DNA from: Molanna angustata
Lineage: Eukaryota > Arthropoda > Insecta > Trichoptera > Molannidae
Length of the DNA: 64,000 bases
Assembly (NCBI GenBank): GCA_963576475.1
Contig: OY754970.1
Span: 42,393,147 to 42,457,146, forward strand
Direction: 5' to 3'
Under the pieces are notes generated by a model. It was given only the letters and a program-made list of their open reading frames with translations, searched no databases and had not been told where the DNA came from. Below, piece by piece: positions 24,148 through 36,600 of the stretch (the stretch's first letter is position 1; each line of letters starts with the position of its first letter). A program made the translations under genes and the position numbers.

Positions 24148-24502
24148 TTTGGTTTAACCACTGATGCGTTTTTTTAGTAGAAGGGAAATTGCCAAAATTG
24201 TATATCCATACCTCCAAGGGAAATTGCATGGAACTTTTCGGGGCAATAAATTTATAAAATACCCGAACATAGTCGAAGTAAAATATAAGCGACTACATTT
24301 ACATAGAAAAAAAAGATACAACTGTTTATCCCTTTTGTTTAGTTTCGTAGTTTCGTTTGTTTGTGGTTTGAGGTTTGACAAGTTTCGACTTGTACGTCAG
24401 AAAATGTTATTGTCTAAAAGTTTTATCAAATATATTTTTATAATCTTTATTTCGTTTATTTGTTATTTGTGATCCCTGTAAATTAGGTGGAATATATTAA
24501 AA

Positions 24503-24634
24503 ATGGAGCAAAAACATCGCGATTTGATCAATAAAAACTTTACATCTCTCGTCGAACAAACGAATCTTGATTATTTACTTCCAATTTTATTAGAAAAAGA
24601 AGTATTTTCTGATAAGATGATCGAGCCTTATATG
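24503..24634 (+). CDS. Dronc: caspase coding exon 1 (CARD, first half)
   Basis: ATG at 24503; 44 codons ending SDKMIEPYM; donor GTAATT; phase 0. CARD helices 1-3. Confidence 0.9.
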
Positions 24635-27600
24635 GTAATTTTCACTCTTTTTTTTATTTTTTTCTTTTTTATATTTGAAACGATTTTTTTTATTTATTTA
24701 ATAGAATGCAACAGCAACTAAAAATAGTGCCAATTATAGTATTCTAACATGTATGTATCACAAGATATTATATTTTATTACATTTTAACTATTTTGAAAA
24801 CAGGATGGGAAGGGAGAAAGGTAGGGGGGCAGTGGAGGGGAAGCATCGATTACTCGAAACTCATTACAATTTATATAGTTGTCGCCAAATATGAGCCATT
24901 TCGCTGAGAAAGAGAAATGAAGCAAAAATACACAAAATTGCGCTCTGCGCACCCGTAAGTCTGGTAAGGGATATTTGGCGATATTTGTACCCCACGTGTC
25001 TCAATGTATGAATAATACTGGATTGAACTAAAGGGCACAATCAAAAAGGTAAAGATGCACACAACAAAACAGAGCACAGATTAAATTAATATCTGCAAAT
25101 TCACAATTTTTTTTAAAAGGATAAAAACCCGAAGCAAACATAATCCAACTCCGGATCAATCAAAAAAATTCTATTGTACCCAGTACAAGCTTTATTGATG
25201 TATGAATTTAGCATATAATTTGTTCTAGAAGATTCAATGTAGACTGGTTTCTGGTTATTCTGAGTGTAAAGTGAAAACAGTGAGCTTAGAAGGGGTGTAT
25301 TTTGTACATAATAAAATAATTTAAGCAAGTACTTACTTAATATACAAAATTTGAAATGACTTGGAAAGGTTGATTAAAATTTTTCAGTTTATTCATTTAA
25401 GTTCAAGTAGGTATAAACATATTATTGTTGTTTAAATACTCGCCGGATATTTTGTGGTTGTTCATATTAACCGTTTTGGCACATGTGAATTTTGCCCTAA
25501 ACCACTATATTTTGAGTCACTATGCGACATATTTCGGTAATGCTGTCCTGCCATCGACCGGCTAGTTGAGACTGAGTGTTGATGTCAACACTCAGTCTCA
25601 ACTAGCCGGTCGATGGCAGGACAGCACTGCCGAAACATGTCGCATAGTGACTCAAAATATAGTGGTTTAGGGCAAAATTCACATGCCAAAACGGATATTA
25701 TTTTTGACTTGAAAAATAATACAATATAATAAAATCTTTGTGATCCTAAGGTTCTATTTTCAGTGGAAAGTTTAGCCACAACCTTCTTGTGTTTTTTATA
25801 CAATTCTTTTTTTCAGGATAGTTCCAAAGACGCTAAGAGTAGAAAACTGAAGATGTATTTGGATATACAGAGACGGGGACCAAAAGCCTTTGATAAACTT
25901 ATTGAATCTCTTCAGGAAATTGGTCATTGGGACCTTCTGAGATTGCTCTCTCCAGAACACATCTTGAGCATTCCTTTTATTAGTTTAAAAAATAAATCAA
26001 ACAAAATGAAAAAACCTCCCATGGGTAAGGAAAAAATTGTTTTTTTTTTATTCACCCTAGATTACAAAGGTGATCTTTACCGAGCATTATTACAACGGGT
26101 GTAATCTGACAGACTGATTCAATTTATTGAAAATATATACACTATCATGATAGCTTGACAATCATAACATATGTTTATTTCGTGTTCTTCTTACATGGCT
26201 TTTGAGCAACAACTGCAGAAGTACCTGACCTAAGTCTTGGGAGGACAGAAGGTGCATATTTTTATTTTATATATTTCATACAGAGGATAGAAAGGTAAAC
26301 ATTTATCAGAAAAATGCACGAGTGTAATATTCTGTGTTCTTCATTAGATAGCCACACACCGAAGGTAGACATAGTTTGAGAAACAAAAGGTGATGGTAAA
26401 GGGGTATCCGTAAATACCTAATTTCCTCTCATTGTCCTTTCCCAACCCTTCCTTTTTGCCATGAATTATTATATTATATTTTCTTTTGTCTTAATGATTT
26501 TATTAATTAATTATAATAAATAAAAAAATACAATTTTGAACATTTCCACTTGTATATAAGTACACTTGTGTTTCACTCAAAAAGCATCTACAGAATGGTT
26601 GAACGAAAGTGAAAGAAAGTTCATAATTATACATACATACCATCACGCCATTTCCCTCATGGGGTAGGCAGAGAGAACCGAACGTCACTTATTTCTATCT
26701 TGACACACATTTATAGCCTCGTCGACATTCATACATCGTCTTATACATGTTCGTCTGTTGTTCACGCTTCTAACATTTCCGTCTTTCAAAATACCGTTCA
26801 CATGGACGTGTCATCCCTTCCTTCGGCGGCCCCGACCTCTCATTCCATTCCTGTCCGCTATGTATATTTTCTTCGTCAGGTGTTCCTCATTCATTCTTCC
26901 CATGTGTTTATTTTTATTTATTTATCACACCATTTAAATAATCTTCATTAAAAATAGATAACTGCTACCCAACTGGGTATACCCGTTCTAGGGCTAGCAG
27001 TGTACATATTATTATAATATTTCACAAAAGACAAATAGATAGTACCTATTTGCATTTTTAAAAAGTGTCTAAACAATATAAATTAAATCTTGTACACAGA
27101 TTAAAAAATGGAATTGGAGTCAGCATGATATGCATATACATATTGTGTATGTAGGTATCTTGTCATTTTTATTTGTTAATTGCACAAATAATCTGAAATA
27201 GTATCTCTTGGGAATACTGAACTGACAGAGCATTGACAGTCATACCTTTATTCATTCGAGACTCAAATCAAATCAAGACAGCACAAAATTAATAAAACAA
27301 TCAGGATTTTTTGCGAAAGGGGATGGGATGGGATGAAAACAATTATATAAATTATGTCATGTCTCCTTACACTACGATGTGTTTATAATTATGTTTAAGA
27401 AAGAATAATATAATACTTGTATAACTTATGTAGGTGTGTGATTGAATATGAATATGAGCTCATGTAATTGTTGTGTGCATCCATAATTGGACGTACACAC
27501 ACCACTCATAATAATAACCAATATTGCTGGATGTCTGTCCATGTACCCGAATAATAAAATAAAATATATATTGGAATTTCATCAAGAGTGTTGTACATAC

Positions 27601-30600
27601 TATTATTATTGCCGACCGCCGTGGCACAGTTGGTAAGCCGTTTGGTTTCTGTGCGGGCATCCTGGGTTCGATTCCCAGCAGAGGAGAAATTTATTTCTCA
27701 CACAAATATTGCTTCTCTGGGCTGGAAACACTGGTTAGTTGGAAGAAATTGCAATACGGCAATAAACTCGCCACTTGCGAAGGGTGCAAGGTAGTGTTTA
27801 TTTATTTATTATTATCTTTGTAATATGGTTAATTGTAGGAAATTGACTAATGGAATTGTGCAATATATATTATATCTGTTTATATTGTTATTTTCAGGTG
27901 AATCTTCAAGTTATCGTCCACCAGAAATAAGAAACAATGAATTTAACAACGGCATTGAAGATAATGTACCGATTGTTGTTAAGAAATCAACTAAATTTGG
28001 TGTCAGTCATAATACAGAAATATTGTGTTACAGCATGAAATCCAGAAAAAGGGGAGTTTTGTTAATGATTAATAATGTTCAATTTGAAAATAACATAGAA
28101 AAATATAGAGAAGGAGCTCTCAAAGATCAAGAAAATCTCAAGGAGTTGTTTACGCAGATCGGATTTCACAAAATTATTATTCATAACAACAAAACAAAAC
28201 AGGTATATATTTAATATATATTTATTTATATGCAGATAACACCTCCTAGAGCTTATCTTGTCAATCAGATCCTAAAATGATTCACTTGGATATTTTTTTT
28301 ATGTGTAAAAGTATACTGTTTCAGTATATATATAAAATTCTTTAGATTATATATTTTTTTTAATTAATATGTCCTTGTTAAACAAGTACATATAAATCTT
28401 CCTACGTTCCCTAAAATAAACATAAATGCTTGTGCTATAGGTGAACGAAATCGGTTGAGGCAGGATTCGAACTCGCGACCACTGGATTACTAGCCCAACG
28501 CACTAACCACTCTGCCATCGACCCATCTAATAATAATAATAATAAAAACTTCTTTGCACCCTGCGCAAGTGGCGAGTTTATTGTAATTTCTTACAACTAA
28601 CCAGTGTTTCCAGCCCAGAGAAGCAATATTTACGTGAGAAATAAATTTAATAAATTTCTCCTCTGCTGGGAATCGAACCCAGGACGCCCACACAGAAACC
28701 AAACGGTTTACCAACTATGCCACGGTTGTCGGCCTAGATTCCTATCTAGATGAAGTTGAGTGGTCTTCTTCCGAAATATATTTATGGATGTACGTCTGGT
28801 CATAATCAAGTAGCATTTATGTAACTTTTATTGATGTTATTTATATTATGTATGTATTGGTATTACAGGAAATGGAAAAGCTGTTGAGTGATTTTGCAAA
28901 TTCAGATGTTTTAAAGAGGACAGATTGTCTGTTTGTGGTGATATCAAGTCATGGTATGGCACGAGGATCTTGTGATACAAATATAATAACATCAGACGGA
29001 GACAGTATACCAACAAACAATATTCTGGAACTGTTTAATAATAAGAACTGCCATCTTTTACATAATATTCCTAAAGTATTTGTATTTCAAGTGTGTCGGT
29101 AAGTTTCTGTTTAACTCTAACTATAGTGGAATATGAATAGGGTTAGATTATTTATCTTTGAGTGCCGTCATCTCTTGCAGACGTTGGTGACATTTCATTT
29201 GTTCAATTTTTGCAAACTCATTGCAAGTCACATTTCTTCCTATTTTGTATTGATTACCATTTCATGAAAGAGGAAATTTAAATTATAGGATATGTATAAG
29301 TTGGACGGAAGGTAAACATTAATCATTAATAATCTTTGCTAACACAATGAAAAAAAAAATTAATAGATTATTTAACATGATTAAATTTGAATGCATGAGA
29401 TAAAAGTCCATTTTTATACTTTTATCAGCAATATAATTTACTGATAATGTATTTTGCAGTGGTGATGTTCCAGATTATGGTATCAAATCAGAAACCAAAA
29501 AAGAAGCAAATAATCGCACACAACCAGCAAATAGTCGAACACAATCCGATGGTAAAAGTGAGAATGTTACCATGAGAACATACTCAGATATGCTAATAGC
29601 ACATTCTACTGTACCAGGTATGGGATGTTTTATAATATTTATTGTCAGTGAGAATGTTACCATGAGAACATACTCAGATATGCTAATAGCACATTCTACT
29701 GTACCAGGTATGGGATGTTTTATAATATTTATTGTCAGTGAGAATGTTACCATGAGAACATACTCAGATATGCTAATAGCACATTCTACTGTACCAGGTA
29801 TGGGATGTTTTATAATATTTATTGTCAGTGAGAATGTTACCATGAGAACATACTCAGATATGCTAATAGCACATTCTACTGTACCAGGTATGGGATTTTT
29901 TATAATATTTATTGTCAGTGAAATAATTAAATTCCTTTTGTCAAATGTTCTTTTTTTTATTTAATTGTGAATAATTTACTTGGTAGAATTTCATTTCAAA
30001 ATAAAACAGTATGTTTTGGATTCTACATACTTTGTTTATTTATGGTCGATAGCTTAAAAAACAGTTAAAAACTCATTTATTTAAGAAAAGTTTCTGTGTT
30101 TAATTGTAAGTTTATATGTAAAGCGCCCTTGAGATGGTTTCACAAAAACTGCGATATATAAATAAGCCTATTTTATTATTATTATTATTTCGCCTTGTTA
30201 GGACATCACTCAAAAGATTTCCATGTAATATATGTATGATATCCAAACTGTCAATGCCGTGATTTGTTATATTATGTACCAACAGTTAAAGATTAAGAAC
30301 CAAACTATAAAACCGTAAATTCAAATGGTTGGATATTTTAAGATATTGTGTTTTCTTATTATATTATTACAAATTTATAACGTTTTTGAGATGTCGAAAA
30401 AAAAAAACTTTTAATGTTGATAGCCCCTGCCTAAGATAAATATTCAAAACATTGAGTATGAACGATTTATAAGCCTGCATCTGTACATCGTGACTATATA
30501 TTTTTTTAAGAATAGCACACTGAGTGAATTCTTGAATAACAGTAAAGATAAAATTGATAAACTAAATGATAGTGGTGTTTACTCTCTACATGCAATATAT

Positions 30601-33600
30601 GTAATGTTCGGATATATATATGTAGATCAAATGTGTAGATCTTTAAATACACATCTCAAAGAACATCTTACGTGTTTACATTCGAACAAAGGAATCAATC
30701 TCAAACATAATTTTAAAAAGGGAAAACAATTAGATAAACTTGAAATGAGATACACACACACACACACACACACACACATCATCACGCCGTATCCCAGACT
30801 CCTCTATCTTGACATACATGTTTAGCCTCATTTCCATCAATGCATTGTGTCATACATGCTCTCCTATTATTCTGAATTTATATATTTATATCTTTCAATA
30901 TCTCATTTATATGATCATGCCAACTCTTTCTCAGCCGGCTCCGACTTCTCATTTCAGCCTTGTATAGTTTTTTTTGTTTATCGTTCATTCTCTCTACATG
31001 TCCTAAACATCACAATCTTGCTTTCTCATCTGATGTCCACATTCCTTGTCCTATCATAGATTGTTTTATCACACATTCGTCAATATTAGGGATAATTACC
31101 GTAAATGGTAACAGTAACATTCCATTGTTCAACACTAATAGATTTCAATACTTACATACATACCATCACACCAGGTCCCTCGCGGGACAGACAGAGGGCA
31201 CCAAACGCCACATTTTTCTATCTTGACACACATTCATCCTCTCGTCAAAATTCATACCTCGTCTTATATATCTGTTGTTCACACTTGTTACAATTGATAC
31301 TTCTCCACTATTATTACCTTTAGAATAGTTAATGTTGGGTTTTATCTGTTCATATTCTTAATTGCTGTCCATTCAATTCAATATTTATTCCTTTATAAAA
31401 AGGTATGTACTTTCTTTAGCTTTCCTAATGTCTTTTGAGTATTCTATTGTATCTTGGTATTACCTCTACCTTCTCTATAATTAGTAAGTATCCTCGTTTG
31501 AATCTACATATATGTAGGTTGTCTTTATCACTATTATTCGTCATTCTGACAATGCTCGGCATTTGCAGACAAAATTAAATAGAACAAAAGATTAAATATT
31601 TTTTTTCATTTTAATTTATTTGTGCTTATCTTATTAATGTTTCTTTGTCCATTGTGTGGATCAAAAGTTATAAGATGGGAAAGATGAATAGGTACGCACA
31701 TCCTGTTGACATATTTCTAAATTAATTTATTTGTGCTTATCTTATTAATGTTTCTTTGTCCACTGTGTGGATCAAAAGTTATAAGATGGGAAAGATGAAT
31801 AGGTACGCACATCCTGTTGACATATTTCTAAATTAATTTATTTGTGCTTATCTTATTAATGTTTCTTTGTCCATTGTGTGGATCAAAAGTTATAAGATGG
31901 GAAAGATGAATAGGTACGCACATCCTGTTGACATATTTCTAAATTAATTTATTTGTGCTTATCTTATTAATGTTTCTTTGTCCATTGTGTGGATCAAAAG
32001 TTATAAGATGGGAAAGATGAATAGGTACGCACATCCTGTTGACATATTTCTAAATTAATTTATTTGTGCTTATCTTATTAATGTTTCTTTGTCCACTGTG
32101 TGGATCAAAAGTTATAAGATGGGAAAGATGAATAGGTACGCACATCCTGTTGACATATTTCTAAATTAATTTATTTGTGCTTATCTTATTAATGTTTCTT
32201 TGTCCATTGTGTGGATCAAAAGTTATAAGATGGGAAAGATGAATAGGTACGCACATCCTGTTGACATATTTCTAAATTAATTTATTTGTGCTTATCTTAT
32301 TAATGTTTCTTTGTCCACTGTGTGGATCAAAAGTTATAAGATGGGAAAGATGAATAGGTACGCACATCCTGTTGACATATTTCTAAATTAATTTATTTGT
32401 GCTTATCTTATTAATGTTTCTTTGTCCACTGTGTGGATCAAAAGTTATAAGATGGGAAAGATGAATAGGTACGCACATCCTGTTGACATATTTCTAAATT
32501 AATTTATTTGTGCTTATCTTATTAATGTTTCTTTGTCCACTGTGTGGATCAAAAGTTATAAGATGGGAAAGATGAATAGGTACGCACATCCTGTTGACAT
32601 ATTTCTAAATTAATTTATTTGTGCTTATCTTATTAATGTTTCTTTGTCCATTGTGTGGATCAAAAGTTATAAGATGGGAAAGATGAATAGGTACGCACAT
32701 CCTGTTGACATATTTCTAAATTAATTTATTTGTGCTTATCTTATTAATGTTTCTTTGTCCACTGTGTGGATCAAAAGTTATAAGATGGGAAAGATGAATA
32801 GGTACGCACATCCTGTTGACATATTTCTAAATTAATTTATTTGTGCTTATCTTATTAATGTTTCTTTGTCCATTGTGTGGATCAAAAGTTATAAGATGGG
32901 AAAGATGAATAGGTACGCACATCCTGTTGACATATTTCTAAATTAATTTATTTGTGCTTATCTTATTAATGTTTCTTTGTCCATTGTGTGGATCAAAAGT
33001 TATAAGATGGGAAAGATGAATAGGTACGCACATCCTGTTGACATATTTCTAAATTAATTTATTTGTGCTTATCTTATTAATGTTTCTTTGTCCACTGTGT
33101 GGATCAAAAGTTATAAGATGGGAAAGATGAATAGGTACGCACATCCTGTTGACATATTTCTAAATTAATTTATTTGTGCTTATCTTATTAATGTTTCTTT
33201 GTCCATTGTGTGGATCAAAAGTTATAAGATGGGAAAGATGAATAGGTACGCACATCCTGTTGACATATTTCTAAATTAATTTATTTGTGCTTATCTTATT
33301 AATGTTTCTTTGTCCACTGTGTGGATCAAAAGTTATAAGATGGGAAAGATGAATAGGTACGCACATCCTGTTGACAAATTTCTAAATTAATTTATTTGTG
33401 CTTATCTTATTAATGTTTCTTTGTCCACTGTGTGGATCAAAAGTTATAAGATGGGAAAGATGAATAGGTACGCACATCCTGTTGACATATTTCTAAATTA
33501 ATTTATTTGTGCTTATCTTATTAATGTTTCTTTGTCCACTGTGTGGATCAAAAGTTATAAGATGGGAAAGATGAATAGGTACGCACATCCTGTTGACATA

Positions 33601-36600
33601 TTTCTAAATTAATTTATTTGTGCTTATCTTATTAATGTTTCTTTGTCCACTGTGTGGATCAAAAGTTATAAGATGGGAAAGATGAATAGGTACGCACATC
33701 CTGTTGACATATTTCTAAATTAATTTATTTGTGCTTATCTTATTAATGTTTCTTTGTCCACTGTGTGGATCAAAAGTTATAAGATGGGAAAGATGAATAG
33801 GTACGCACATCCTGTTGACATATTTCTAAATTAATTTATTTGTGCTTATCTTATTAATGTTTCTTTGTCCATTGTGTGGATCAAAAGTTATAAGATGGGA
33901 AAGATGAATAGGTACGCACATCCTGTTGACATATTTCTAAATTAATTTATTTGTGCTTATCTTATTAATGTTTCTTTGTCCATTGTGTGGATCAAAAGTT
34001 ATAAGATGGGAAAGATGAATAGGTACGCACATCCTGTTGACATATTTCTAAATTAATTTATTTGTGCTTATCTTATTAGTGTTTCTTTGTCCATTGTGTG
34101 GATCAAAAGTTATAAGATGGGAAAGATGAATAGGTACGCACATCCTGTTGACATATTTCTAAATTAATTTATTTGTGCTTATCTTATTAATGTTTCTTTG
34201 TCCATTGTGTGGATCAAAAGTTATAAGATGGGAAAGATGAATAGGTACGCACATCCTGTTGACATATTTCTAAATTAATTTATTTGTGCTTATCTTATTA
34301 ATGTTTCTTTGTCCATTGTGTGGATCAAAAGTTATAAGATGGGAAAGATGAATAGGTACGCACATCCTGTTGACATATTTCTAAATTAATTTATTTGTGC
34401 TTATCTTATTAATGTTTCTTTGTCCACTGTGTGGATCAAAAGTTATAAGATGGGAAAGATGAATAGGTACGCACATCCTGTTGACATATTTCTAAATTAA
34501 TTTATTTGTGCTTATCTTATTAATGTTTCTTTGTCCATTGTGTGGATCAAAAGTTATAAGATGGGAAAGATGAATAGGTACGCACATCCTGTTGACATAT
34601 TTCTAAATTAATTTATTTGTGCTTATCTTATTAATGTTTCTTTGTCCACTGTGTGGATCAAAAGTTATAAGATGGGAAAGATGAATAGGTACGCACATCC
34701 TGTTGACATATTTCTAAATTAATTTATTTGTGCTTATCTTATTAATGTTTCTTTGTCCACTGTGTGGATCAAAAGTTATAAGATGGGAAAGATGAATAGG
34801 TACGCACATCCTGTTGACATATTTCTAAATTAATTTATTTGTGCTTATCTTATTAATGTTTCTTTGTCCACTGTGTGGATCAAAAGTTATAAGATGGGAA
34901 AGATGAATAGGTACGCACATCCTGTTGACATATTTCTAAATTAATTTATTTGTGCTTATCTTATTAATGTTTCTTTGTCCATTGTGTGGATCAAAAGTTA
35001 TAAGATGGGAAAGATGAATAGGTACGCACATCCTGTTGACATATTTCTAAATTAATTTATTTGTGCTTATCTTATTAATGTTTCTTTGTCCACTGTGTGG
35101 ATCAAAAGTTATAAGATGGGAAAGATGAATAGGTACGCACATCCTGTTGACATATTTCTAAATTAATTTATTTGTGCTTATCTTATTAATGTTTCTTTGT
35201 CCATTGTGTGGATCAAAAGTTATAAGATGGGAAAGATGAATAGGTACGCACATCCTGTTGACATATTTCTAAATTAATTTATTTGTGCTTATCTTATTAG
35301 TGTTTCTTTGTCCATTGTGTGGATCAAAAGTTATAAGATGGGAAAGATGAATAGGTACGCACATCCTGTTGACATATTTCTAAATTAATTTATTTGTGCT
35401 TATCTTATTAATGTTTCTTTGTCCACTGTGTGGATCAAAAGTTATAAGATGGGAAAGATGAATAGGTACGCACATCCTGTTGACATATTTCTAAATTAAT
35501 TTATTTGTGCTTATCTTATTAATGTTTCTTTGTCCATTGTGTGGATCAAAAGTTATAAGATGGGAAAGATGAATAGGTACGCACATCCTGTTGACATATT
35601 TCTAAATTAATTTATTTGTGCTTATCTTATTAGTGTTTCTTTGTCCATTGTGTGGATCAAAAGTTATAAGATGGGAAAGATGAATAGGTACGCACATCCT
35701 GTTGACATATTTCTAAATTAATTTATTTGTGCTTATCTTATTAATGTTTCTTTGTCCACTGTGTGGATCAAAAGTTATAAGATGGGAAAGATGAATAGGT
35801 ACGCACATCCTGTTGACATATTTCTAAATTAATTTATTTGTGCTTATCTTATTAATGTTTCTTTGTCCATTGTGTGGATCAAAAGTTATAAGATGGGAAA
35901 GATGAATAGGTACGCACATCCTGTTGACATATTTCTAAATTAATTTATTTGTGCTTATCTTATTAGTGTTTCTTTGTCCATTGTGTGGATCAAAAGTTAT
36001 AAGATGGGAAAGATGAATAGGTACGCACATCCTGTTGACATATTTCTAAATTAATTTATTTGTGCTTATCTTATTAATGTTTCTTTGTCCACTGTGTGGA
36101 TCAAAAGTTATAAGATGGGAAAGATGAATAGGTACGCACATCCTGTTGACATATTTCTAAATTAATTTATTTGTGCTTATCTTATTAATGTTTCTTTGTC
36201 CATTGTGTGGATCAAAAGTTATAAGATGGGAAAGATGAATAGGTACGCACATCCTGTTGACATATTTCTAAATTAATTTATTTGTGCTTATCTTATTAGT
36301 GTTTCTTTGTCCATTGTGTGGATCAAAAGTTATAAGATGGGAAAGATGAATAGGTACGCACATCCTGTTGACATATTTCTAAATTAATTTATTTGTGCTT
36401 ATCTTATTAATGTTTCTTTGTCCACTGTGTGGATCAAAAGTTATAAGATGGGAAAGATGAATAGGTACGCACATCCTGTTGACATATTTCTAAATTAATT
36501 TATTTGTGCTTATCTTATTAATGTTTCTTTGTCCATTGTGTGGATCAAAAGTTATAAGATGGGAAAGATGAATAGGTACGCACATCCTGTTGACATATTT

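Noticed and set aside
27611..27690. tRNA gene (A and B boxes)
   Set aside because: No foldable cloverleaf end, and followed by a shared non-tRNA body and tail present in several copies; a SINE head.
29475..29964. Repeat-containing open frames on both strands suggesting a small repetitive protein
   Set aside because: They are the read-through of the four-fold 90-bp duplication of a caspase exon end (and its antisense); 90 is a multiple of 3 so frames stay open.
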